Of a stretch of 64,000 nt of DNA, positions 46,808 to 55,775 are shown piece after piece. The stretch spans positions 682,001-746,000 of the forward strand of contig NZ_CP048106.1 in the NCBI RefSeq assembly GCF_010092985.1, in the 5' to 3' direction. The translations under genes and the position numbers were made by a program. Below the pieces are notes generated by a model, which searched no databases, was not told the DNA's origin, and saw only the letters and a program-made list of their open reading frames with translations. The DNA comes from Pontibacter pudoricolor (GTDB lineage Bacteria; Bacteroidota; Bacteroidia; Cytophagales; Hymenobacteraceae). Position 1 is the stretch's first letter. Each line of letters starts with the position of its first letter.

Positions 46808-47671
46808 CTATGATATATAATTCAGTACAGCATTTTTTAAATAATTTAAATCTTGTAAATCAGAATTTTTAGCTAATCTTATAGTAAATGTTTCTTGTGT
46901 TACATTTGTTAGATTTATCAATCTTCCAATTCTGAATTTAATGTAATTTATAAGGTATTTACCAGGAATGTTGGCGAGTGCTTTACTTAATGTATTAAAA
47001 TAGATATTAAATTCCTTTAATTTGGAATTTAAAGTAAATCTACCATCCTTTCTTTTTAATCTATTTTCTACTAAAGTAAAGTATACAGGGATTTCACTAC
47101 TTCCTTGTTTGAATTTTGGTGCAATAGGATTTGTAATATCAAAGTCACGTGGTGGGTTTAAACCTAAATAGTCCAATCCTAAAGAATATTTTTTTATTAT
47201 GAGAAATGTACAGGCTAACTTACTTAACAGATCTCTACATTCATTTATTAATGATTCGTAGCTAAATATAGCTTCTATTTCATGAGTCCTTATTTTAGGA
47301 TTATCCTCTTTAAATAATTCAAATAAGGCTTCTTTTGCGAATAGATAATTTTCAATAGAGTATCTTTCTAAATAAAAGAGATTAGCTACTGATTCTTTTA
47401 AACCTAAAATTTCATCAAAATCTAAATCAACCAAATAGATTTTGCTTTTGTCACCAAGATTAGCTTTTGCAGCATCTGTTACATTTTTTTTCCCATTTAA
47501 GGGGAAAATTTTCTCAATCTTTATACTTGGAAACAGATTTTTTAATACATGAAAGTAGAAGTATTCTTGATCGGTATCTTCAACATAAAAGTTTATATCA
47601 TTAAATTGAGTGTATAACAAATCTTGACCTTCGAGGAATGAATCAGTTAGCTCAGGAAAACCGAATTGCAT
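46808..47671 (-). CDS. ariB: AriB-like TOPRIM effector (DUF4435) of PARIS
   Basis: 287 residues. The N-terminal part has the DUF4435/TOPRIM pattern: NINFYVEDTDQEYFYFHVL with the catalytic-type Glu, and KIYLVDLDFDEIL with an Asp-x-Asp. A helical segment follows (LFYLERYSIENYLFAKEALF), typical of DUF4435. It begins four bases after the ATPase gene. In PARIS, AriB is a nuclease held by AriA and released when phages block restriction enzymes, after which it damages tRNA and stops growth. Strongly AT-rich compared with both flanks, a sign of acquisition by transfer. Confidence 0.8.
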   Translation of the reverse strand: MQFGFPELTDSFLEGQDLLYTQFNDINFYVEDTDQEYFYFHVLKNLFPSIKIEKIFPLNGKKNVTDAAKANLGDKSKIYLVDLDFDEILGLKESVANLFYLERYSIENYLFAKEALFELFKEDNPKIRTHEIEAIFSYESLINECRDLLSKLACTFLIIKKYSLGLDYLGLNPPRDFDITNPIAPKFKQGSSEIPVYFTLVENRLKRKDGRFTLNSKLKEFNIYFNTLSKALANIPGKYLINYIKFRIGRLINLTNVTQETFTIRLAKNSDLQDLNYLKNAVLNYIS

Positions 47672-47675
47672 AGAT

Positions 47676-49034
47676 TTAGTTATTGTAAGGCAACAATACT
47701 TTTACTTTTTCTCTTTTTCTATTTGCTAAAATTGGTGAGTGTGTAGCAAGAATAAGTTGTGTATATTTTGGTGTTATTTTTTCCAACTGATCAAGAAATT
47801 CTTCTTGCCACTTGATATGAAGAGATAACTCAGGCTCATCTATTATGAAAATTCTTCCATCCTCACTATTGAAGGCTATGTATGAAAACAGTATTAAAAC
47901 TTGTTGTTCACCTGAAGAAAGAAATTTGATGTCTCTATGTTTACTTATTACATTACCATTTTGGTCTAAAGCATTAAAAGTTAGCTCAGAAGTATCTTCT
48001 CTAAACAATAGTTCTTTAGAAGAATCTTTAAAAAAAGAATTCAATGTAGCTAGATATTGATTTATCTGTTCTAATGCTTTTGTTGATTCAGCTTCAAACT
48101 TTTCAAATTCCTTTAAAAGTTTTATTACTTTAATAAATTGATTTGCATTAAGAGTATAAAATATTTTAACAAGATCATCATTTGGACTTTCTTGATATTT
48201 TTCTACTACTTCTTTTAACTGAGAGAAGTATTTGGAAATTCTTGATTTTTCGCTCTCAGTTAATATTTTAGTTTCAAAGTTTTTGAAATAATTATTGATT
48301 CGTTTTTCAGCACCTTCAATCTGATTTAGATTGAGTTTGTGTTTATTACCATCTGATATGGATTGGATAGTGATACTACCATCAAAGGTTGATAGCATCA
48401 AATAATTTTTAAGATTGCTTGTTAGTTGAAGTATTGAATTTTTCTTTTTACGATATTCTCTATTTACTATTTCTTTGACTCTGTCTAATGGGGATATTAT
48501 GCTTGCAGGTTTCTTCATAATCTTACCCCGTATACTCTCTTCTATGTAAACCCTATCAACCTCTTCAGTATAAATGTTTCTATCTAGACCGATTACTGTT
48601 GGACTGGGTATAGTTGAAATGAATTCCCAAGTTTTTTTTTCTTTCTGATCGGGAGCTAAACCAATGTAATTCTGTAATAAGTTTGTCTTTAAACTCTCAT
48701 CATTATTTATTTTAGATGGTGTTATAGGAAGCCTTACAGTAAGCGGATGATAGGTTTCTTTTTCGGTAATAATCTCATATTTTAAGGTGGTCTTATTGTG
48801 TTTGCACACAATTTGATACTTACTTCCTTTCCAATTAAAAAGGAGTTGTAATATTTTAAATTCTGTTACACACAAATCTGCAATTGAAGGTTTTAATAAC
48901 CAATTGACTATATTTAAAATACTTGTTTTACCTGAACCATTAATTCCGACTAATAGTGTAAGATCATTATTAAAATCAATTTCTTTAGTAATATAACCGT
49001 AAAGGCCAACAATTTTTAATTTCTCTATTTGCAT
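47676..49034 (-). CDS. ariA: AriA-like AAA ATPase (AAA15 type) of PARIS
   Basis: 452 residues. An ABC/SMC-like ATPase: Walker A LVGINGSGKTSILN (near 28-41), a helical insertion ~150-330, signature FLSSGEQQVLILFSYIAF, Walker B RIFIIDEPELSLH and ILATHSPIL. This order, and the DUF4435 partner directly downstream, define the two-gene PARIS system, in which AriA senses anti-restriction proteins such as Ocr and holds AriB. The pairing could instead be a related OLD/Gabija-like module, but DUF4435 favours PARIS. It lies 2.7 kb from an intact type I restriction operon, the machinery whose inhibition PARIS senses. AT-rich. Confidence 0.8.
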   Translation of the reverse strand: MQIEKLKIVGLYGYITKEIDFNNDLTLLVGINGSGKTSILNIVNWLLKPSIADLCVTEFKILQLLFNWKGSKYQIVCKHNKTTLKYEIITEKETYHPLTVRLPITPSKINNDESLKTNLLQNYIGLAPDQKEKKTWEFISTIPSPTVIGLDRNIYTEEVDRVYIEESIRGKIMKKPASIISPLDRVKEIVNREYRKKKNSILQLTSNLKNYLMLSTFDGSITIQSISDGNKHKLNLNQIEGAEKRINNYFKNFETKILTESEKSRISKYFSQLKEVVEKYQESPNDDLVKIFYTLNANQFIKVIKLLKEFEKFEAESTKALEQINQYLATLNSFFKDSSKELLFREDTSELTFNALDQNGNVISKHRDIKFLSSGEQQVLILFSYIAFNSEDGRIFIIDEPELSLHIKWQEEFLDQLEKITPKYTQLILATHSPILANRKREKVKVLLPYNN

Positions 49035-49185
49035 TTAATTTGTGTTTTCTGTGTAAGTTCTATATCAGAATATCAAGCTATTAAATTTCAGTTTTAAAAT
49101 TATGCATTTGCAAATATATCGTTATTTAAATATAAAAAAATCAAACAGATTTTAACTAAAAATCCTACAACACTCACTCAAAATT

Positions 49186-49221
49186 CTGTAACAGCTCTAC
49201 CTACCACGCACGCTACCTTTG
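49186..49221 (+). promoter_or_regulatory. Promoter with CTGTAAC box before HMA chaperone gene
   Basis: CTGTAAC at 49186-49192, then 21 bases, then a -7 hexamer TACCTTTG at 49214-49221, 36 bp before the start codon. Confidence 0.6.
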
Positions 49222-49257
49222 TCATGTTCTAAATCAACAACTATAAACTATAAGAAC

Positions 49258-49467
49258 ATGATAGACTTACATTTTCAGACTAACATCAACTGTATGGGTT
49301 GTGTGTCTAAAGTTACCCCTGTACTCAACACAACCGAAGGCATCCAAAGTTGGAACGTGGATACCACCAACTCGAGCAAAGTGCTTACCGTGAAGACTGA
49401 TTCCCTAACTGCACCCGAAATCATAACTGTAGTTGAGAAGGCTGGATTTAAAGCAGAGATGCTTTAA
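49258..49467 (+). CDS. HMA-domain metal chaperone (CopZ-like)
   Basis: 69 residues from ATG 49258; the open frame extends 13 codons up, across the promoter hexamer, so that start is rejected. A single ferredoxin-like HMA domain with the metal site INCMGCVSKVTP (CxxC) and the end VEKAGFKAEML. Such proteins carry Cu(I) to ATPases or regulators. No Cu-ATPase is in the window. The shared promoter box links it to the HMA-AraC regulator at 45382. Confidence 0.85.
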   Translation: MIDLHFQTNINCMGCVSKVTPVLNTTEGIQSWNVDTTNSSKVLTVKTDSLTAPEIITVVEKAGFKAEML

Positions 49468-49734
49468 GTAAACCATGTCTTCCCGTAGCTGAACGTCAAC
49501 TATAGGAGTTCCAGATGCAAGGGTTAATTGTACAAGAAAAGCGCTGCTTTGTGCATTGAGCCGGCTTTAACAACTACAGACCTTTGCACCGCTGTTCCAA
49601 AGATCGATCACTTGCGCAGCTGAAGTATAGCCTCCGGCTATAACCCTAAACTAAAACATAACAGAAATTAAACTATAGCTGCCCCTGAAAAGTCGGCCAG
49701 CTACCTTATTGCCCAAATTTTATAAAATAAAACC

Positions 49735-50973
49735 ATGAAAAAAGTACTTCAAACCACTTTTGCAGCCGCCGCCTTTAGTACGCTGCTGTTGCACCAGGCA
49801 AACGCCCAGATCGACCTGAGCTTTCCGGCCACTCCAAATCCTGATACCACGCAGGCAGGCAAGCCTTACTTACGATCAAGTTTAAATGGTATCATCACAG
49901 CGTCGGGCTTTGTACAGGATGGCACATTTGGACTGGGCAACGGGGCTATTACCATGTGGGCTAACCCAAAGCAACCTACCCAGGACGAGTACCAGTTTGG
50001 CGGCGACTTGCGCAAGACCTGGCTCATCTTTAAAGGCACAGCCTATAACCTGCCGCACGGCATTACGGCCACCGGTCGGGCTGAATTAGATTTTTTAGGT
50101 GGCACTGCAGGCGGAGGTGGCTTTGCTGATGAGAACCTGCTGCCGCGTGTGCGCCTGGCTTATGTAGAAGTGCAGAAGGGGCAAACCAGAATGCGCCTGG
50201 GGCAGAACTGGACCCCTATGGTGGCACATTTCCCGAATTCGGTTACGCACTTTGCCATGGGCTACGGCTCGGCAGGAGGTATCGGCTTCCGTAACCCCGG
50301 CCTTTTCCTATACCAGGGCTTAACAAGTCAGACAGCAGCCACCAAAGTACGCTTAGATCTGGCCGTGTTCCGTGGCTCCTGGACCGGGCCGAAAGCTGAA
50401 GCCGATGGGCGTGATGAAGGGGAGATTGGCGTACCACAGACGGAAATTGGTCTGAACATCAGTAACCAAAACATGCCGCTTAAGTGGGAAGTGAACCTGG
50501 CCGGCCACTACGACCGCAAACGCCTGGTACATGCAGATGAGCGCCACAACCTGGAAGGCAAGGCTATTCAGGCAGGGACAAAGCTGACGTTGGGCGGAGC
50601 TACTCTGCAAGGTAATGCCTACTGGGGACGAGCCATAGGCCAGAGCTGGGGACAGTTGCTGCAGTTCGGCGACATTGAAGGCTACGGTGCTTGGGGCCAG
50701 GCAGGTTATAAGTTCGGCAAACATTTCAGCGCCTGGGTATTGTATGGCCAGGACAACCCGAACGACACCGATGTATTAGCCGAAGTAACCGGCAACGCCC
50801 GCTTAAAGAACGAGATCATTGTGCCGATGCTCCGCTATGATATTGGGCCGCTGGGCATTGCCCTGGAGTGGTACCGCGCCAACACTGACTGGCGACTACT
50901 GGAGAACGGGCAGGAAGTCTATAAAACCACTTCAGCAAACCAACTGGCACTAGGCGCACAGTTTGTATTTTAA
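49735..50973 (+). CDS. Porin-like outer membrane beta-barrel
   Basis: 412 residues. Signal peptide with cleavage after ANA (LLLHQANAQIDLSF). The remainder has alternating hydrophobic strands with Gly and aromatic residues and ends in a terminal Phe (LALGAQFVF), typical of outer membrane barrels. Strand-like pieces include TARMRLGQNW-type segments (TRMRLGQNWTPMVAHFP) and ITATGRAELDFLGG. The fold resembles DcaP-like porins. It may pass small solutes. It precedes the DoxX and CDF genes, with a 35-bp gap to DoxX, so the three may form one transcript. Confidence 0.75.
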   Translation: MKKVLQTTFAAAAFSTLLLHQANAQIDLSFPATPNPDTTQAGKPYLRSSLNGIITASGFVQDGTFGLGNGAITMWANPKQPTQDEYQFGGDLRKTWLIFKGTAYNLPHGITATGRAELDFLGGTAGGGGFADENLLPRVRLAYVEVQKGQTRMRLGQNWTPMVAHFPNSVTHFAMGYGSAGGIGFRNPGLFLYQGLTSQTAATKVRLDLAVFRGSWTGPKAEADGRDEGEIGVPQTEIGLNISNQNMPLKWEVNLAGHYDRKRLVHADERHNLEGKAIQAGTKLTLGGATLQGNAYWGRAIGQSWGQLLQFGDIEGYGAWGQAGYKFGKHFSAWVLYGQDNPNDTDVLAEVTGNARLKNEIIVPMLRYDIGPLGIALEWYRANTDWRLLENGQEVYKTTSANQLALGAQFVF

Positions 50974-51008
50974 TCCATTTATTAAACCAATCTTAAATTC
51001 TAAAATCT

Positions 51009-51416
51009 ATGAAAAATTCATCTATTCCAACATTTATACTTGCCGCCAGAATCCTGATCGGTATTACTTTTCTGATTGCAGGCTTACATAAAGTAATGTT
51101 CTGGGACGGGCCTGCCATGTGGATGGCATCGAAAGGAATACCATTTGTACCTGTGCTGCTGGGTGCGGCCATGGTAACTGAACTGGTAGGAGCTATGCTG
51201 CTATTTGCCGGTATCAAAGTAAAACAAACCGCCATCGTACTTATCCTGCTGTTGCTACCCATGACACTTATGATGCATACTTTCTGGAATATGGAAGGTA
51301 TGATGCAGCAAACTGCCATCATGGACTTTATCCAGAACATCGCCATTATGGGTGGTTTAATAGCACTGGCTGTAGTAGCGCATCTGGCAGCGAAGCAGAA
51401 GGTATCTGTAAAATAA
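51009..51416 (+). CDS. DoxX-family membrane protein
   Basis: 135 residues with four hydrophobic segments. The start IPTFILAARILIGITFLIAG and HKVMFWDGPAMWMASKGIPF are characteristic of DoxX. Family members are linked to redox and membrane electron processes, but the exact function is not settled. It sits between the porin and the CDF exporter, followed by its own terminator hairpin. Confidence 0.88.
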   Translation: MKNSSIPTFILAARILIGITFLIAGLHKVMFWDGPAMWMASKGIPFVPVLLGAAMVTELVGAMLLFAGIKVKQTAIVLILLLLPMTLMMHTFWNMEGMMQQTAIMDFIQNIAIMGGLIALAVVAHLAAKQKVSVK

Positions 51417-51428
51417 GACATTCACAGC

Positions 51429-51457
51429 AGCCGTGCTTCAAACTTTGGGGCACGGCT
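51429..51457 (+). terminator. Terminator hairpin after doxX
   Basis: AGCCGTGC (51429-51436) pairs with GCACGGCT (51450-51457), followed by TTATACTTTT. It lies 13 bp before the CDF gene start. Confidence 0.65.
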
Positions 51458-51470
51458 TTATACTTTTAAT

Positions 51471-52361
51471 ATGGGACATCACCATCATCACGGGCATCAC
51501 CACCATCACGCTACGGGTAACATCCGCTTTGCTTTTTTCCTGAACCTTGGCTTTGCCATACTTGAACTGATAGGTGGCTTTTTTGTAAATAGTGTAGCCA
51601 TTATGAGCGACGCGTTGCACGATTTCGGCGATGCCTTTACCCTGGGCATGAGTTATTTCCTGCAGCAAAAATCGGAGCAGGCTGGCAACGCTAAGTATAC
51701 CTATGGCTATAAACGTTATTCGGTAGCAGGAGCTTTGCTTACATCGGTTATACTTATACTTGGCTCCGTGTTTGTGCTGACCGAAGCTTTTGAGAGGTTG
51801 CTGAACCCCGAAATGCCTGATCCTTACGGCATGTTGCTTTTTGGTGTAGTTGGATTGGCGGTAAACGGAGCTGCCTTTTTCAGGCTGCGCAGCGGGCATA
51901 ACCTGAACCAGCGCGCTGTATCGCTACACATGCTGGAAGACCTGCTGGGTTGGCTGGCTGTGATGTTGGGGAGCATTATCCTGTTGTTTTTCGAACTTCC
52001 GTGGCTCGATCCGCTGCTTTCGGTGGGTATTTCATTTTTTATGCTCTACAACGCCTGCAAAAATGCATGGTCAGCTTTCAAAATACTGCTACAGGAAAAC
52101 CCGTTGGCTACTGATCTGGACAAGGTAAAAGAGCAGATGTTGACATTACCTAATGTGCAGGATATACATCAATTAAAAGTATGGTCCCTGGACGGGGAGC
52201 ACCACGTACTTTCAGCGCATGTAATGGTAGCAGGTATAAAAGAACCGGATGCCATAGCTGCCCTGAAACAGGAGATACGTAACACCCTGAAACCTTTTGC
52301 AATTACAGATGCGACCCTGGAGTTAGAGCAGGCAGGGGAGGAATGCACAATGAAACTATAG
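51471..52361 (+). CDS. Cation diffusion facilitator with His-rich N-terminus
   Basis: 296 residues. The first 14 residues contain ten His (MGHHHHHGHHHHH), a natural metal-binding tail. Six membrane helices follow. The metal site in helix 2 is SDALHDFGDAF (HxxxD), with the matching MLEDLLGWLAV in helix 5. The C-terminal cytoplasmic domain (from ~205) has NVQDIHQLKVWSLDGEHHVL, the dimerisation fold. It exports Zn(II), Co(II) or related ions by proton antiport (CzcD/ZitB type). It fits the metal theme of the neighbourhood. Confidence 0.93.
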   Translation: MGHHHHHGHHHHHATGNIRFAFFLNLGFAILELIGGFFVNSVAIMSDALHDFGDAFTLGMSYFLQQKSEQAGNAKYTYGYKRYSVAGALLTSVILILGSVFVLTEAFERLLNPEMPDPYGMLLFGVVGLAVNGAAFFRLRSGHNLNQRAVSLHMLEDLLGWLAVMLGSIILLFFELPWLDPLLSVGISFFMLYNACKNAWSAFKILLQENPLATDLDKVKEQMLTLPNVQDIHQLKVWSLDGEHHVLSAHVMVAGIKEPDAIAALKQEIRNTLKPFAITDATLELEQAGEECTMKL

Positions 52362-52383
52362 CTTGTTGAACTATAGAAAAGGG

Positions 52384-52411
52384 AAGGCCGCTACTGTTTG
52401 GTAGCGGCCTT
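52384..52411. terminator. Bidirectional terminator
   Basis: AAGGCCGCTAC (52384-52394) pairs perfectly with GTAGCGGCCTT (52401-52411), followed by TTT. It lies between convergent genes. Confidence 0.88.
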
Positions 52412-52422
52412 TTTATATTGGG

Positions 52423-53352
52423 CTATACTTCAAAAATGTTCAGGTAGCGTTTTACGGATCTTCTGAAAGCGTCTTTTGCCCCGGTAGCAATAAGTTGTCC
52501 GTTAAATGCACCGTGTATAGTATCAAATTCAAGCGGCTCGACACGGCTGTTAATCTGCTCAATGGCTTTTTGAGGAAGCGGCACCAGGTTTGGGTAACTA
52601 TACATCATCGATACATGTTTGCGGTCTCGTGTAACATACAAGCTGTCGCCGGTAAACAGGGTACCTTTGAGACCGTGGTTTGGTAGGTGCAGTACGGTGC
52701 TGCCATCAAAATGTCCACCTACATGAACTACTTTCATACCATCCCAAAGCGGCAGTTCAGCACCATGCCATAAACTGATGTGTTTACTATTATCCTGTAT
52801 CCACTGCTTATCATTCTCGTGCAGGTAAATCGGGCAATCTAAAGCGGCAGCCCATTCGGCCATCAAACTATAGTAGTGTGGGTGCGAAATAGCGATGGCC
52901 TTTATCCCACCCAGTGACTTGATATAGGTAATTGTCTGTTCATCCAGGTAAGGAATACAATCCCACAGTACATTACCGCTCTCTGACAGTACCAGGTGTG
53001 CTTTCTGGCCAATGGCGAAGCTAGGAGAGATCTTTAGTTCGTATATGTTTTCCTGCAGTTTAGTAACCTGAATGCTTTTGCCTTTTGCCACATCAGTATA
53101 GCTCAGCCAGGTCTGGCCACCATCGCCTACATACTGGCGATCGTCTTCGCAGATCGGGCAGGTATCGTTGGTAGTTTTGGCAGTGGCGTAACGGGTGCCA
53201 CAGGTGGCGCAGATATTCTTTTGTTGCGGGTTGCGGATGCTAAGTTTGATACTTTTGGAGCTGGTACCAGAAAAGAAATTTTGTGCAGGGCCAGGCAGGA
53301 GCAGAAGCGACGAGCCCAGCAGGGAGTTTTTAAGAAATGATTTACGGTTCAT
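52423..53352 (-). CDS. Exported MBL-fold hydrolase with zinc-ribbon-like N-terminus
   Basis: 309 residues. The N-terminal MNRKSFLKNSLLGSSLLLLP is a signal-type sequence without a twin arginine. Residues ~45-75 hold two Cys pairs (CATCGTRYA, CPICED), a rubredoxin or zinc-ribbon-like knuckle. The rest is a beta-lactamase fold, with HPHYYSLMAEW instead of the full HxHxDH motif, then HVGGHFDGSTVLHLP and LFTGDSLYV. With the motif partly changed, the usual two-metal site may be altered. Substrate unknown. Divergent from nothing obvious; transcribed with the minus-strand group. Confidence 0.75.
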   Translation of the reverse strand: MNRKSFLKNSLLGSSLLLLPGPAQNFFSGTSSKSIKLSIRNPQQKNICATCGTRYATAKTTNDTCPICEDDRQYVGDGGQTWLSYTDVAKGKSIQVTKLQENIYELKISPSFAIGQKAHLVLSESGNVLWDCIPYLDEQTITYIKSLGGIKAIAISHPHYYSLMAEWAAALDCPIYLHENDKQWIQDNSKHISLWHGAELPLWDGMKVVHVGGHFDGSTVLHLPNHGLKGTLFTGDSLYVTRDRKHVSMMYSYPNLVPLPQKAIEQINSRVEPLEFDTIHGAFNGQLIATGAKDAFRRSVKRYLNIFEV

Positions 53353-53456
53353 ACTATGCTGTTTTACGAGTTAATTATTTGTTATAACAGCATAAAGGTC
53401 AGGGTTTTGTATGCCGGCTTCAATGGACAAACAGGTGCTTGTCCTGCACAATGGGG

Positions 53457-54356
53457 CTAGCTAACCAGCTCCGGTTCTTTGCTTCGGAAGGCAAGGGGAG
53501 AAGTGCCGGTGTTTTTGGTGAAGAAGCGTGTAAAGTAGGCCGCATCTTCAAATCCCAGCTGCGCGGCTATTTCCTTTACCGAGTACTGTCCGTGGTGAAG
53601 AAGGCGTTTGGCTTCCAATACAAGACGTTCTTTTATCAGTTGACTTACGTTTTTGCCCGCATACCTATGCGTGATCTCGTTCAACGTTCTGGGAGTCAGA
53701 GCAAGTGCATCGGCATAGTCCTGCACGGCATGTTGGTGGTGGTAGCGCTCTTCCAGCATTTGTTTAAAAGTGCGGTACTGCAGGTATCGTGGTTCTGGTG
53801 TTAGCTGAGTTTCCTGCTGGTTTGCGTCTTTTAGTTTATACACCTGCAACAGGAATATCTTGAGGTAAGAAGCGATGATCACTTCAGACAGGTCGGTTGG
53901 TTGTTTAAACTCCTGCAGCATTTTCTGCATCAGGTCATTGAGCAGGGCAACGGCGGCGGCATCCAGGTGAAGTACCGGCTGCACATTGATATTATCAAAA
54001 ATGCCATACTTTAACAGCAGGTTCTCAGCACCGGCTTCTACAGCAAAAACAGATTCGTTAAACTTAAGTACATAACCTTTGGTTGGTCCGTCTTTCCGGA
54101 TCTGGTGGATGTGGCTGGGCTGCAAGAGAAAAAGGCATGGTCCTTTAAAAGCGTAAGGCTTAAAGTCGATGACGTGTAGGCCGCTGCCTTCTGTAATCCA
54201 TATGATCTCGTAATAGGTATGACGGTGCGGGGCAACGCGTTTAAGGCCGGCATCTGGCGAATCCTGGTACGAAGCAATGTAAAAATCGCGGAATGTATGT
54301 TTTGCAAAGCTATCTGCTTCGTTGTAAACAGGAATAGGTGCGCCTGCCTTGGTCAT
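53457..54356 (-). CDS. AraC-family transcriptional regulator
   Basis: 299 residues. The N-terminal cupin-like sensor (~35-140) contains PHRHTYYEIIWITEGSGLHV and LLQPSHIHQIRKDG. The C-terminal double helix-turn-helix reads DYADALALTPRTLNEITHRY, then YSVKEIAAQLGFEDAAYFTR and FFTKNTGTSPLAFR. It probably regulates nearby genes such as the multicopper oxidase. A 15-bp palindrome at 54412 in its own upstream region is a possible operator. Confidence 0.92.
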   Translation of the reverse strand: MTKAGAPIPVYNEADSFAKHTFRDFYIASYQDSPDAGLKRVAPHRHTYYEIIWITEGSGLHVIDFKPYAFKGPCLFLLQPSHIHQIRKDGPTKGYVLKFNESVFAVEAGAENLLLKYGIFDNINVQPVLHLDAAAVALLNDLMQKMLQEFKQPTDLSEVIIASYLKIFLLQVYKLKDANQQETQLTPEPRYLQYRTFKQMLEERYHHQHAVQDYADALALTPRTLNEITHRYAGKNVSQLIKERLVLEAKRLLHHGQYSVKEIAAQLGFEDAAYFTRFFTKNTGTSPLAFRSKEPELVS

Positions 54357-54411
54357 AGTTTTATGTGTGTTGCGGAGCCGGTAAATATAAATAAGCTGTA
54401 GGAAAAAATAA

Positions 54412-54426
54412 ACCTATCGGATAGGT
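54412..54426. promoter_or_regulatory. Palindromic operator candidate upstream of araC-type gene
   Basis: ACCTATC-G-GATAGGT, perfect seven-base arms around one base, 56 bp before the regulator start (minus strand). A site for autoregulation is plausible but unproven. Confidence 0.4.
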
Positions 54427-54460
54427 GTCCGGTAGGGTATACATATAGTTTATACTTCTA

Positions 54461-55747
54461 TCAAACCACTTCCAGGTTTCCCATCATACCCAGGTCCTCG
54501 TGTTCCAGGATATGGCAATGGTACATTACGCTGCCGGTATACTTAGTGAATGGAATCGCAATACGTACGGTGCAGTTAGCCGGCACATTTACCACATCTT
54601 TCCATGCCAGGTATGGCATTGGTATATCATTTATACTTAGTACCTGAAACGGAAAAGTGTGCAGGTGAAACGGGTGGTCCATTGCCATCGGGTTCACAAT
54701 ATCCCATACTTCCAGGGTGCCAGTTTTGGCTGTAAGATCAGTGCGATGATGGTCAAACGCTTTGCCATTGATGGTGAATTGCAGCGGCTGCATATTAGCA
54801 CCGAAAGTTATGGTTTTATAGTCTGTGGCAGCCGTTAGATCAAGCTCAGGTATTTCTATGAGTTTAGTTGGCAAGGCTATAGTTTTCGGCTCACCTGTAA
54901 TGTTGAATTTTGCCAGTACCATACCTGCGGCTGGTATATCTAAACTTGGTCCGGCAGGTGTGCGGGTATAAGGTAGATTTAATAATTGAAGTTCTTGTAC
55001 CTGTGTGGTTTCAATCAGTATATCGGCTCTTTCGCCGGGCGTAAGCAGCAGCGTTTCCATAGCCACAGGTGCTTCCAGGAAACTGCCATCCATACCTATT
55101 ACCTGCAGTCGTTTTCCGGGTATGTTCAGGTTATAATAGCGGGCAGATGATGCATTCACAATCCGTAGCCTCAGTAGTCCTGTTGGAGCGGATATTTCCG
55201 GTTGGTGCTCTCCATTTACCAGTACCAGTTCTCCTTCTTTGCCTTTGCCCCAGTCCATGCCTGCATGTGGTGCAACTGTACCGTTTTGCAGTGTGATGTC
55301 GTGCAGCACCAGCACCTTTTCGGTAGCAGAAGCGATAGGCTCCAGCTCGTCCACAGCTCCGCGGACGATGATCGGACCTGACAACCCTTCGAACAGCTGG
55401 CGGGTAACTTTGCCGTGGGCGTGCGGATGGTACCAATACATGCCGGCACTGCCTGGTAGCGCTTCAAAAGTATAGCCCAGCGATTCACCTGGCGCTACAA
55501 CCTGGTGCGGCTTGTCATCCTCCGGCGACATAAAAATACCGTGCAGGTGCAGATTGCTTGGCTCACGCAGCTGGTTTATAAAATCTATCGTTACCACTTC
55601 TCCTTCCTTTACTTCCAGTAAAGGTCCCGGAAAGCTGCCGTTATAAGTCAGAATTGTTGCATCCTGTCCGGCTATGCTGATGTTTTTTTGCTGTGCCGTC
55701 AGGTCGAAGTGGCGGATCGGTTTGGCTTGTGGCTGAAGGTTGTTCAT
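54461..55747 (-). CDS. Multicopper oxidase (CueO-like)
   Basis: 428 residues from ATG 55747; an ATG six codons earlier is also open. All four copper motifs are visible: HLHGIF, YWYHPHAHGKV, DHPFHLHTFPF, and YHCHILEHEDLGMM with the type 1 Cys and Met ligands. Three cupredoxin domains are the expected architecture. It oxidises substrates, often Cu(I) to less toxic Cu(II), using oxygen. Unusually, no signal peptide is seen at either start, although CueO-type enzymes are normally exported. The promoter at 55776-55810 has the shared CTGTAAC box, which supports metal control. Confidence 0.92.
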   Translation of the reverse strand: MNNLQPQAKPIRHFDLTAQQKNISIAGQDATILTYNGSFPGPLLEVKEGEVVTIDFINQLREPSNLHLHGIFMSPEDDKPHQVVAPGESLGYTFEALPGSAGMYWYHPHAHGKVTRQLFEGLSGPIIVRGAVDELEPIASATEKVLVLHDITLQNGTVAPHAGMDWGKGKEGELVLVNGEHQPEISAPTGLLRLRIVNASSARYYNLNIPGKRLQVIGMDGSFLEAPVAMETLLLTPGERADILIETTQVQELQLLNLPYTRTPAGPSLDIPAAGMVLAKFNITGEPKTIALPTKLIEIPELDLTAATDYKTITFGANMQPLQFTINGKAFDHHRTDLTAKTGTLEVWDIVNPMAMDHPFHLHTFPFQVLSINDIPMPYLAWKDVVNVPANCTVRIAIPFTKYTGSVMYHCHILEHEDLGMMGNLEVV

Positions 55748-55775
55748 AGTTTTATTTTGTAGCAAGTATCTGTAG

